In this document: piece after piece, positions 53,788 to 62,424 of the stretch
Numbering within the stretch: position 1 is the first letter of the stretch
Layout of the letters: the number at the start of each line of letters is the position of its first letter
Source of the DNA: SIG714 sp964638675
Lineage (GTDB): Bacteria; Bacillota; Clostridia; Oscillospirales; CAG-272
Length of the DNA: 64,000 nucleotides
Assembly: GCA_964638675.1 (NCBI GenBank)
Contig: CAZXAU010000001.1
Span: forward strand, 213,550 to 277,549
Direction: 5' to 3'
The notes under the pieces: generated by a model
What the model saw: only the letters and a program-made list of their open reading frames with translations
What the model was told of the DNA's origin: nothing
Database searches by the model: none
Position numbers and translations under genes: made by a program

Positions 53788-54789
53788 ATGAATGTAAGGG
53801 AATTGGTGTGCCTGAATGAGAAAAACTTTCTCTGTGAGCAGGCAGTAAAATCGGACGAATCAAGGGGAAGAATGTATTCCAGAGAACCCGATCCGATAAG
53901 AACTGATTTTCAGCGTGACAGAGACAAGATCCTTCATTCAAAAGCGTTCAGAAGACTGATGCATAAAACACAGGTTTTTCTGTCTCCCGATGATGATCAC
54001 TACAGGACAAGGCTTACTCATACCCTTGAGGTTTCTCAGATTGCGCGAACGATAGCCCGTGGGCTGAGGCTTAATGAAGACCTGACCGAGGCGATCGCAC
54101 TCGGACACGATCTTGGACATACACCTTTCGGACATGCCGGTGAAAGGCTTTTACGCCGCGTAATGGATCCTAAATATCATCATTCAAAGCAGAGTCTGCG
54201 TGTTGCCGATGTTATAGAAAAGCTCAATCTGACAGAAGAAGTACGTGACGGAATACTCAATCATTCTGCCGATTCTGCCGCCTTCACTCTTGAAGGAATG
54301 CTTGTTCGTCAGGCAGACCGCATTGCCTTTATCAGTCATGATATAGAGGATGCCTGCCGTGCAAGAGTTCTTTCTCAGGACGATATACCGTTGCTTATAA
54401 GAAATGTTCTTGGATATACACACGGTGAGCGGATCGACTGCATGGTCAATTCGGTAATAAGACGGGGAATAGCGGACGGCAATGTCTTTCCCGAGCCCGA
54501 AGTGCTTGATGCAATAGAGGATCTGCACGCCTTTCTTTTCGATGCTGTTTATACAAATCCCGTGGCAAAAAGCGAAGAGGTACGTGCCGAAAGCATGTTA
54601 GGCGAGCTCTATGAGTATTTTATCGCACATCCTGATGAGATGCCTGAGCTTTACAGAAATGTGGAAGCAACCGGGAATGAACAAAGAGTTGCCGATTACA
54701 TAGCCGGTATGACAGACAGATATGCCATAAGTCTTTTCAAAAAATTGTTTATCCCTCAGGTCTGGCAGGGGATAAAAAGCAGTGAATAG
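53788..54789 (+). CDS. dgt: Deoxyguanosinetriphosphate triphosphohydrolase-like protein
   Basis: 333 aa HD-domain phosphohydrolase. RTDFQRDRDKILHSKAFRRLMHKTQVFL, RTRLTHTLEVSQIARTIAR (first HD histidine), ALGHDLGHTPFGHAGE (HD pair) and RQADRIAFISHDIEDA are diagnostic. It cleaves dNTPs to deoxynucleosides and triphosphate, adjusting dNTP pools. GGAG lies 10 nt before the start. Placement before dnaG-rpoD is common in Clostridia. It has the short form without the C-terminal extension of E. coli Dgt. Confidence 0.94.
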   Translation: MNVRELVCLNEKNFLCEQAVKSDESRGRMYSREPDPIRTDFQRDRDKILHSKAFRRLMHKTQVFLSPDDDHYRTRLTHTLEVSQIARTIARGLRLNEDLTEAIALGHDLGHTPFGHAGERLLRRVMDPKYHHSKQSLRVADVIEKLNLTEEVRDGILNHSADSAAFTLEGMLVRQADRIAFISHDIEDACRARVLSQDDIPLLIRNVLGYTHGERIDCMVNSVIRRGIADGNVFPEPEVLDAIEDLHAFLFDAVYTNPVAKSEEVRAESMLGELYEYFIAHPDEMPELYRNVEATGNEQRVADYIAGMTDRYAISLFKKLFIPQVWQGIKSSE

Positions 54790-54863
54790 TGAAAAGTGAA
54801 GGGTGAATATGGTTCGGGGGCACGGTCATATAAAACAAACCTGCCGTACAAGTGAGGAGAGCG

Positions 54864-56624
54864 ATGATAAGCAGAGAAGTAATTGCAGATATCAGATACC
54901 GATCGGATATTGAGGATGTAATATCGGGATATGTTTCTCTTCGCAGAGCGGGATCCAATTTAATAGGTCTTTGTCCATTTCATTCTGAGAAGACTCCATC
55001 ATTTACTGTTTTTACATCGTCGGCGAATTTTTACTGTTTCGGATGCGGAGCAGGCGGAGATGTAATATCCTTTATAATGAAGGCTGAGAATCTTGATTAT
55101 CCGTCAGCTGTAAAATTTCTCGGAAAAAGGGTCGGCATTGAGGTTAATGACAGCGATGCCGAAAAAAGTGAGATATCGCGCAGTCGTATATTTGAAATGA
55201 ACAAGCAGGCGGCGAAGTTTTTCCATACAAAGCTTTTTGAGAGCGAGAACAATCCCGGGCTTGAGTATTTCATGAAAAAGCGGAATTTCTCAAAGGCGAT
55301 GATAAAGCATTTCGGACTCGGTTATACCGGTGACGGTTGGGACGCACTTACTTTGCACCTGAAAAAGCTTGGATATACCGAAGAAGAGATGAAGAGCGGA
55401 TTTTTGTCATTTAAATCGGCAAAAACGGGAAAATGTCTTGATTATTTCAGAAATAAGGTAATGATACCTATTATTGACCTGACCGGAAATGTTGTTGCAT
55501 TCGGCGGAAGGGTACTTGACAATTCAAAACCGAAATATATAAATTCATCGGATACACCGGTATTCAAGAAAAGCCGTAATCTTTTCGCACTCAATTTTGC
55601 GAAGAATGCATGTGCCGAACGCCTTATACTTTGTGAAGGATATATGGATGTCATGGCGTTGCATTCGGCAGGCTTTACCAATGCTGTTGCAACACTCGGA
55701 ACTGCCATTACCCCCGATCATGCAAGGCTGATGAAGCGATATACCAAAAGCGTTGTCATCTCATACGACAGCGATGAGGCAGGGCAGAATGCATCACAAA
55801 AGGCATTCAAGCTGCTATCCGATGTCGGGCTTGAAGCGAGAATACTGAAGCTCGATGAGAATGATGTAAAAGATCCCGATGAATACATAAAAAAGTACGG
55901 AGCAGACAGATTCCGCAAGCTTCTTGACAGAACAAAATCACATTTTGAATTTGCACTTGACAGCATAATAAACAGAAATGATATAAGATCGACCGAAGGC
56001 AGAGTGGCTGCGGCAAAAGAAGCCGCGACGCTGATATCGGGGTATTCGTCAAGTGTTGAGCGAACAATATACGCCACACAGGTTTCAGATCTGCTCGGCA
56101 TTCAGAGTGAAACTCTTTTACGTGATGTCGAAAAAATAATACGTTCAAATATAAAAAAAGATAAAGCACTCATGGGTGAGAAGATTGCAAACTCGTCTGT
56201 CGGAATCGGAGACAGGGTCAATCCCGGATATGTCAGGAATCCCAAAGCGGCAGCAGCCGAAGAGGCGATCATCGGGATCATTCTGTGTCATCCTGAGCTT
56301 ATTTTCAAGGCAAAAAAATATAAGAGTTTTTCGGCGGAGTCATTTTATACTGATTTTAACAGAAGAATTTATGAGACAATTCTTTTAAACAGCAGTGAGG
56401 ACGAGCTGTTTGACGAAGGCATTTTTGCCGGGAGCTTTTCTCCTGATGAGACGGGAAGAATTGTGAAAATGAAGATAAGACGTATGCAGCTTACTGATAA
56501 TACCGAAAATACTCTGTATGAGTGTATTGACCGACTTATTGATTCGGGAAACAAAAACGATGTAAACGATATAGAAGAATTAAGAAAATTGATAGACAAA
56601 AAGAGGAGAAAAACCGATGAGTGA
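54864..56624 (+). CDS. dnaG: DNA primase
   Basis: 586 aa. The zinc-binding domain LCPFHSEKTPSF...FYCFGCGAGGD (residues about 35-65), the RNA polymerase basic/TOPRIM core with YMDVMALHSAGFTNAVATLGTA (catalytic Glu in CEGYMD) and SYDSDEAGQNAS, and a C-terminal helicase-binding region are present. It lays RNA primers at the fork. The start at 54864 follows GAGGAGAG; the GTG at 54852 is within that site. It overlaps rpoD by 8 bp, as in the macromolecular synthesis operon. Confidence 0.96.
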   Translation: MISREVIADIRYRSDIEDVISGYVSLRRAGSNLIGLCPFHSEKTPSFTVFTSSANFYCFGCGAGGDVISFIMKAENLDYPSAVKFLGKRVGIEVNDSDAEKSEISRSRIFEMNKQAAKFFHTKLFESENNPGLEYFMKKRNFSKAMIKHFGLGYTGDGWDALTLHLKKLGYTEEEMKSGFLSFKSAKTGKCLDYFRNKVMIPIIDLTGNVVAFGGRVLDNSKPKYINSSDTPVFKKSRNLFALNFAKNACAERLILCEGYMDVMALHSAGFTNAVATLGTAITPDHARLMKRYTKSVVISYDSDEAGQNASQKAFKLLSDVGLEARILKLDENDVKDPDEYIKKYGADRFRKLLDRTKSHFEFALDSIINRNDIRSTEGRVAAAKEAATLISGYSSSVERTIYATQVSDLLGIQSETLLRDVEKIIRSNIKKDKALMGEKIANSSVGIGDRVNPGYVRNPKAAAAEEAIIGIILCHPELIFKAKKYKSFSAESFYTDFNRRIYETILLNSSEDELFDEGIFAGSFSPDETGRIVKMKIRRMQLTDNTENTLYECIDRLIDSGNKNDVNDIEELRKLIDKKRRKTDE

Positions 56625-57717
56625 AGAAAAAAGCGGATTTGCAGACCTTCTTGAAAAAGGAAAAGAAAAGGGTGCCATAACATCCGAAGAAGTTGAGCAT
56701 GTTATTGAGGAAAACGGATTTGACTCGGATCAGGCCGATAAATTCTATGAAGAGGCTGAAAATCTCGGAATAATGATCATGGCAGGTGATGACGGCGAAA
56801 ACCGTAATTTTGTATCCGAAATCGAAAACGAAGTAGAACGTTTCGGGTCTGCTGAGGATATGGAAAAGATGCTCGCCAAGGAAGGACTTTCGATCGATGA
56901 CCCTGTTCGTATGTATCTCAAGGAGATCGGAAAGGTTACACTTCTTGATGCAGACAAAGAGGCTGAGCTTGCAAGAAGAATGAGTGAGGGCGAAGAAGAG
57001 GCAAAGAATAAACTTGTCGAGGCAAACCTTCGACTTGTTGTAAGTATTGCAAAGAGATATCTCGGAAAGGGAATGAGTTTTCTCGACCTCATTCAGGAGG
57101 GAAATCTAGGACTTATCAAGGCGGTTGAGAAATTCGACTATACAAAAGGATATAAATTCAGCACGTACGCAACATGGTGGATAAGGCAGGCGATAACGAG
57201 AGCAATTGCCGATCAGGCAAGAACCATAAGAATCCCTGTCCATATGGTTGAGACCATTCACAAGGTTGCAAGAGTGTCACGTCAGCTCCTCCAGGATCTC
57301 GGAAGAGATCCGACACCGGAAGAAATAGCAAAATCAATGAAGATGTCTCCGGATAAAGTCAGGGAGATTATGAAGATAGCTCTGGATCCTGTTTCACTTG
57401 AAACCCCGATAGGAGAGGAAGAAGACAGCCATTTGGGGGATTTTCTCGAAGACAGGGATTCACCGGCACCTGAGGATCAGGTATCAAAGACCCTTCTCCG
57501 TGAACAGCTTGATAAGGTTCTCCATACCCTCACCCCACGTGAAGAGAGCGTTTTAAAACTTCGTTTCGGACTTGAGGACGGCAGACCGAGAACTCTTGAA
57601 GAGGTTGGAAAGGTATTTGATATAACCAGAGAAAGAATAAGACAGATTGAAGCGAAGGCTGTCCGCAAGCTCAGACATCCAAGCCGTTCAAGACACCTTA
57701 AGAATTACCTTGAATAA
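56617..57717 (+). CDS. rpoD: RNA polymerase primary sigma factor (SigA)
   Basis: 366 aa. An N-terminal 1.1-like acidic part, region 1.2 DPVRMYLKEIGKVTLL, region 2 NLRLVVSIAKRYLGKGMSFLDLIQEGNLGLIKAVEKFDYTKGYKFSTYATWWIRQAITRAI, region 3 and region 4.2 TLEEVGKVFDITRERIRQIEAKAVRKLRH are intact. It recognises the TTGACA/TATAAT promoters found throughout this window. It starts within the dnaG 3' end with AGAGGAG nearby, so dgt, dnaG and rpoD form one unit. No strong terminator follows in the next 150 bp. Confidence 0.97.
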   Translation: MSEEKSGFADLLEKGKEKGAITSEEVEHVIEENGFDSDQADKFYEEAENLGIMIMAGDDGENRNFVSEIENEVERFGSAEDMEKMLAKEGLSIDDPVRMYLKEIGKVTLLDADKEAELARRMSEGEEEAKNKLVEANLRLVVSIAKRYLGKGMSFLDLIQEGNLGLIKAVEKFDYTKGYKFSTYATWWIRQAITRAIADQARTIRIPVHMVETIHKVARVSRQLLQDLGRDPTPEEIAKSMKMSPDKVREIMKIALDPVSLETPIGEEEDSHLGDFLEDRDSPAPEDQVSKTLLREQLDKVLHTLTPREESVLKLRFGLEDGRPRTLEEVGKVFDITRERIRQIEAKAVRKLRHPSRSRHLKNYLE

Positions 57718-57841
57718 TATATTCCAAGTTTTTTGAAGCAATCGGGTATGTTACTGTATATTTTTAAACGGTTTCTTGTAAAAAATTACCGTGCGTGCTG
57801 TGCTCTGTAATATCATTTGCGGTCAGTGTAAAAAAAATATT

Positions 57842-57855
57842 TACAAATATTTGTA
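57842..57855. promoter_or_regulatory. Perfect 14-bp palindrome upstream of a promoter
   Basis: TACAAATATTTGTA, centred about 26 bp upstream of the -35 box of the lipoprotein promoter. It could be an operator for a regulator of that gene. A/T-rich palindromes can arise by chance, so support is modest. Confidence 0.3.
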
Positions 57856-57874
57856 TTATTATCGCAAAATAAAC

Positions 57875-57903
57875 TTGACAATATCTTGTTTTTGGTGTAT
57901 TAT
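57875..57903 (+). promoter_or_regulatory. Consensus promoter of the second orphan lipoprotein
   Basis: TTGACA (57875-57880), 17-bp spacer, TATTAT (57898-57903). With the terminator at 59916 it delimits a one-gene transcript. Confidence 0.87.
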
Positions 57904-57971
57904 TGTAGTATGAGTTGTTGTATGCGCTTCAGTGTACGCACGATACCGAAAATAAATCCGGAGGGATTCAG

Positions 57972-59888
57972 ATGAAAATGAGAAATTCATGTTGCAGAAT
58001 GATATGTCTGCTTATTGTTGCATTGATGATGCTGACAGTACTTGTGTCATGCAATCAGACATTGCTTTCAGAAGATAGTCTTGCATCCAAAGCAATGACA
58101 CTCACCATTACAATGGTTAAAGAAGAAGGCACTACCGAAGAGGGAATAAAACTCGTTGAAGATGCACTCAATCAGATAACAGAAAGTAAATATAATACCC
58201 ATGTCGTCCTCCAGATGTTCACTGCAGATGAATATCAGAGAAGAATTTGCGAGATGTCGGAGAAGCTTTATGTATGTGATGCAGGTGATGGAAGCACTAC
58301 ATATTCATCGAGCAAGATAATAATTGACGATCCAAATGCAGAAATTAAAATATCGTCAAACGGGGACTACAATATAATAGACGAAAAAGGCAGATCTCAT
58401 GCTGTTTACCCCACACTTACCGACACCCAGCTTGATGTTATTTTTATTGACAGTGCGCAGACATATACAAAGTTGTTGAACGGAGCAGAAGGAGCATATG
58501 GAAATGTTTCTTATCTTGCAGATCTGGCAAAGCTTGTATCAGAATCGTCAGAGCCTGTTACAAAGTATATAAATTCGACCATTCTCGGAGTTTCAAGAAA
58601 ATCGGGTGGAATGTTCGGAGCGATCCCCAACAACAACTACTTCGGAGAGTATTCTTATCTTGTAATCAATAAGAAGTATTTTGATGAGCTCAGCTACGAT
58701 ATATCCAATATAACTGACTTTTCTTCGCTTAAGAATTATTTCTCTGATATAATTGAAAAAGAAGAATATAAGGATGTTTTGCCACTTTACAATTATGCCG
58801 GATTCAACTGGAAGACATATTTTGATTTTGATACTCCCCTTCTGCTTGCTCCCAAAACATCTTACAGTCTGGACAGCAGAACATCGCTCCCGAACGTAAT
58901 GACAACTCAATTTTTCATTAATTCGATGGAATCTCTTTTCAATATCAATCAATATGCTTCAGACCGTATGTATGTTGAATCGAATGAAATTGATTTTACA
59001 AAGGATTTTGCAGTTGCCATGATAAATTGCGGTCCTGATTATGAAAAAGAAGATCTGGACTTTGATAAAGACGGTGTGAACGACTATTATGTAGTTAATA
59101 CTGCACGTCCCACGGTTGATAATAAGATGTTCGAATCTATGTTTGCGATCAGTGCATTTTCTGTCAACCAGGAGAGAGCATATCAGATTCTTGCAATGCT
59201 CCAGACAAATGAGGAAGTGGTAAATCTCCTTGCATACGGTTTGGAGAATGTTCACTATGAAAAAACACAGGGCGGTATAGTCTCCTTTATCGATGCGAAG
59301 ACAGAAGACGGAACAGATATTTCGTATAATGTAAGCTATGATAAGGTAGGAAATACATTCCTTTGTTATCCTAATGATAGAATGGATGCAGATACACTTG
59401 CCTATGCAAAAAACAGTTGGGAGCTTGCTAAAAAGCACAACGAAAAGCTTATCGTCAGCCCGTATTGCGGATTTACTGTTACAGACAGTCAACTGTCCGA
59501 TTATGAATATACCGGTGAAGATTTGACATATAAGTTTGTCGAAAAGGCTGACGGTACAGGTGTGGTACTTGTTGACAGTAAGGGTAAAGAAGTTAAAGAG
59601 AGCGGAAAGACTAAGGATTACACATACACCTCGCTTATGGTAAAGAGATTTGAGGATTACTGTGCCGATTTCATGCCGAGAATATACGACTTTGAAAAGG
59701 CAGCAGAATACGGAACATATGCAGAATATGTCAAGACCATATCATCTGAGTTTGAGAAGAGTGAGATCTATTGCTATATCACCAACAATAATATTGATGC
59801 TATAAGTGTGGACTTCTACGGAAATAAGAATTCTCCTCAGGGTCAGTATACTTCTTTCTTCGATAGAACATACGGTGACGCTCAATAA
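57972..59888 (+). CDS. Large lipoprotein with solute-binding-protein features, orphan
   Basis: 638 aa. Signal peptide MKMRNSCCRMICLLIVALMM with lipobox LVSC (Cys27). Downstream, KLVEDALNQITESKYNTHVVLQMF and LDVIFIDSAQTYTKLL fit the family 1 solute-binding fold, with a long C-terminal extension (residues about 470-638). DFDKDGVNDYY near residue 363 resembles a calcium-binding loop, as in the other orphan lipoprotein at 48625. The start has GGAGGGATTCAG upstream; the frame continuing to 57915 is leader. No importer genes are near. Similarity to the first lipoprotein is of layout, not of obvious sequence. Confidence 0.75.
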   Translation: MKMRNSCCRMICLLIVALMMLTVLVSCNQTLLSEDSLASKAMTLTITMVKEEGTTEEGIKLVEDALNQITESKYNTHVVLQMFTADEYQRRICEMSEKLYVCDAGDGSTTYSSSKIIIDDPNAEIKISSNGDYNIIDEKGRSHAVYPTLTDTQLDVIFIDSAQTYTKLLNGAEGAYGNVSYLADLAKLVSESSEPVTKYINSTILGVSRKSGGMFGAIPNNNYFGEYSYLVINKKYFDELSYDISNITDFSSLKNYFSDIIEKEEYKDVLPLYNYAGFNWKTYFDFDTPLLLAPKTSYSLDSRTSLPNVMTTQFFINSMESLFNINQYASDRMYVESNEIDFTKDFAVAMINCGPDYEKEDLDFDKDGVNDYYVVNTARPTVDNKMFESMFAISAFSVNQERAYQILAMLQTNEEVVNLLAYGLENVHYEKTQGGIVSFIDAKTEDGTDISYNVSYDKVGNTFLCYPNDRMDADTLAYAKNSWELAKKHNEKLIVSPYCGFTVTDSQLSDYEYTGEDLTYKFVEKADGTGVVLVDSKGKEVKESGKTKDYTYTSLMVKRFEDYCADFMPRIYDFEKAAEYGTYAEYVKTISSEFEKSEIYCYITNNNIDAISVDFYGNKNSPQGQYTSFFDRTYGDAQ

Positions 59889-59915
59889 AAAATATCTGTA
59901 ATAATAAGAGGAATT

Positions 59916-59953
59916 GTAGGGGAATGTTGCAGTAGTGGCATTCCCTTACTTTT
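59916..59953 (+). terminator. Terminator after the second orphan lipoprotein
   Basis: GTAGGGGAATG (59916-59926) pairs with CATTCCCTTAC (59939-59949) over 11 bp with one GU, followed by TTTT. Confidence 0.82.
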
Positions 59954-60026
59954 AAAATAGAATAAATTTGAACGGAATGTAAGCTGTATTGGCATTCCGA
60001 TATTAGAAAACGGGGGTAGAATTAAA

Positions 60027-60848
60027 ATGAAGTTTGAGAAAATCAGCGATATATATAAGGGCGCAGTGCTTGAATGCTATATACATGATGACCACGAAGA
60101 ACTCAGAATATCCGAAAGAAGGGGAATTATTATCTGTCCGGGAGGTGGGTATAGTTTTCTTTCTGAAAGAGAAGCGGAACCTATCGCTCTTCAATTTTTT
60201 GCCGCCGGGCTGAATGCTTTTGTTTTGAGATATTCTGTCGGAGAGGACGCCTCAAATTATACTCCGCTCGTCCAGGCACTTTTATCTGTAAAATATCTGA
60301 GGGAAAATTCTGAAAAATACCATCTTATAAAAAATCGGATATTTATATGCGGATTTTCTGCCGGAGGACATCTTGCCGCAAGCGCCGGGACTATGTTTGA
60401 TATCCCTGAGATCGGAAAATATGTCGGACAGGACAGACAGTCTTGCCGTCCTGACGGAATGGTTCTTTGCTATCCTGTTATAACAGGTGTCGGCAAAACA
60501 CATGCCGGCTCAATTCAAAAGGTGAGCGGCAGTGAAGAGCCGAGCGAGAGCATGAAAGAAAGATTTTCATGCGAGTTGCATGTGAGCGATGATACGCCGC
60601 CGGCATTTCTTTGGCATACGGCAAGCGACCCTGTTGTCCCGGTGACAAATACGCTTTTGTTTGCAAGTGCACTCGCAGAGCAGGGAATACCTTTTGAGGT
60701 TCATATATACCCAAAGGGAAATCATGGACTCGCCCTGTGCAATAAAGAAACCTGGTCTCAATATGAAAGTCATATCAACCGATATGCGCAGGAATGGATA
60801 GAATATGCTGTGCGTTTTGTTAAAACATTTCCCGAATTTGTAAGCTGA
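60027..60848 (+). CDS. Alpha/beta hydrolase (esterase/lipase, BD-FAE-like)
   Basis: 273 aa. Oxyanion-hole motif CPGGGYSFLS (37-46), nucleophile elbow GFSAGG with Ser111, Asp200 in TASDPVVP and His232 in GNHGLAL form a full catalytic triad. No signal peptide is visible, so it acts inside the cell. The family includes acetyl-xylan and feruloyl-type esterases and enzymes that remove acyl groups from sugars; the substrate is unknown. GGGGG stands 12 nt before the start. The short gap to the MutS-like pair (70 bp) allows co-transcription. Confidence 0.88.
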   Translation: MKFEKISDIYKGAVLECYIHDDHEELRISERRGIIICPGGGYSFLSEREAEPIALQFFAAGLNAFVLRYSVGEDASNYTPLVQALLSVKYLRENSEKYHLIKNRIFICGFSAGGHLAASAGTMFDIPEIGKYVGQDRQSCRPDGMVLCYPVITGVGKTHAGSIQKVSGSEEPSESMKERFSCELHVSDDTPPAFLWHTASDPVVPVTNTLLFASALAEQGIPFEVHIYPKGNHGLALCNKETWSQYESHINRYAQEWIEYAVRFVKTFPEFVS

Positions 60849-60918
60849 CATATTTAACAAAATAAATAAAAAGTGTTGGATTTCGCACAGACAAAGCTGA
60901 AGGGCGGTGAATGTCAAA

Positions 60919-62424
60919 ATGAGTAAGAATACATACAGCACGTCATTCATGTTTCTTGATAAACCCGATTTTTCTTGTGTTGGTGTTTCAAGAAGCACAC
61001 TTGACGATTCAAGGATTACCGAGCTGATTTCACAGAATGTGATGAATTTTCTGTATTATCCATGCAATGCTGATGAGATAAGAGCAAGACAGGCGATCTT
61101 CAAAGAGCTTGATAACAAGGGTGAATTTTATAACAGGATAATATCACTCAAATCTGCACTTGTTACACTTGATGCGTGTGACAGATCAATGCATATGGCA
61201 ATAGCCGGTGCACCGAAGGTTTTCAAGACTGTCAAGCTTCTTGAGGCATTTCTTGTATGCGTCGGCAAGATCACAGAGCTTGAAAGTCAGAGTGAACTTA
61301 TAAAGCATGCCACGGATTTATGGAAAATTGACAATAAGGAATATATTGACGGCATAAAGGGCGATGTTGCGAGGGCAAGAGAACTTTTGTCGACTATAGG
61401 ATATATAAATTTCCGTCTTGACAGACGTGGGTATATGTTGTCTGTCGAAGAAAATTGCGATAATTATGTCGATATGCTGAAAAAGATCGGAGACGATTTC
61501 GGCGTAAAAATGTCGGATAAAAGCGAGCTGTCCATCAAGATCGACTCTGCAATGTCTGAAGGAATTGAAAAATTCTTTCCTGAGGTCTTCAGATTTTTGC
61601 ATGAGATCGAGGAAAAATATGCGTCACTTCCTGTGGATGAAATATATGCCGTAAAATCGGAGATAGATTTTTATCTTGAAATTCTCGAGCTTTGCCGCAG
61701 GGCGGGCGAGAACGGAATTCCACACTCTTATCCTGAAGTGTTCGGGAAGAGGGGATTTGTCGCCAGAGATGCCTATGATATATCGCTTATGCATAAGAAA
61801 TCTGAAAAAATAATTCCCAACGATATCAGATTTGAGGACGATAGCCTGTTTTGCTTTCTGACGGGGGCGAACGGCGGCGGAAAAACGACATATCTGCGTG
61901 CGGTAGCAATCAATCTTATTCTTTCAATTGCAGGAGCACCTGTTTTCTGCGAGAGTGCAAAGGTATATCCATATAGATCGGTTGTTACACATTTTCCTGC
62001 TGACGAACGCTTCGGCGATTCCGGACGTCTTGTCGATGAACAAAAGAGGATAGATTCAATGCTTGATGCGGCAGACGGAGACAGCTTCCTTCTTTTCAAC
62101 GAGACATTTTCGGGAACGGATGATGTCAAAGGCTGTCGGTTGACATTGGATGCCGTACAAAAGCTGAAGGATAAAAATGCAAGCGGTCTTTTTGTAACGC
62201 ATTTTCATGAGGTATCAAAAGCCGGACTTCCGATGCTCGGCACAGTTGTAGATGAAAAAAATCTGAATGCGAGAACCTTTAAGATAGTGATAAAAAAAGG
62301 TGGAATCAACTCCTCATATGCAAACGACATTTTGCGTAAGTATATGCTTGACAGGGAATCGATAGATAAGAGAATATCTGAGATAGGAGGCAATAATTCA
62401 AATGAAGATAAGCTTTCTGTATAA
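60919..62424 (+). CDS. MutS-family ATPase, divergent (first of a tandem pair)
   Basis: 501 aa. Residues 1-295 match a lever/core region without the mismatch-recognition domain and its Phe-x-Glu motif. The C-terminal ATPase has Walker A GANGGGKTT at 316-324, signature segment SGRLVDEQKRIDSML at 368-382, Walker B FLLFNETF at 390-397 with Asn394-Glu395 instead of Asp-Glu, and the H-loop VTHFHE near 427-431. ATP-dependent DNA or structure binding is likely, classical mismatch repair is not. A GTG at 60907 is an alternative start; 60919 follows GGGCGGTG. It overlaps the next gene by 23 bp. Confidence 0.88.
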   Translation: MSKNTYSTSFMFLDKPDFSCVGVSRSTLDDSRITELISQNVMNFLYYPCNADEIRARQAIFKELDNKGEFYNRIISLKSALVTLDACDRSMHMAIAGAPKVFKTVKLLEAFLVCVGKITELESQSELIKHATDLWKIDNKEYIDGIKGDVARARELLSTIGYINFRLDRRGYMLSVEENCDNYVDMLKKIGDDFGVKMSDKSELSIKIDSAMSEGIEKFFPEVFRFLHEIEEKYASLPVDEIYAVKSEIDFYLEILELCRRAGENGIPHSYPEVFGKRGFVARDAYDISLMHKKSEKIIPNDIRFEDDSLFCFLTGANGGGKTTYLRAVAINLILSIAGAPVFCESAKVYPYRSVVTHFPADERFGDSGRLVDEQKRIDSMLDAADGDSFLLFNETFSGTDDVKGCRLTLDAVQKLKDKNASGLFVTHFHEVSKAGLPMLGTVVDEKNLNARTFKIVIKKGGINSSYANDILRKYMLDRESIDKRISEIGGNNSNEDKLSV

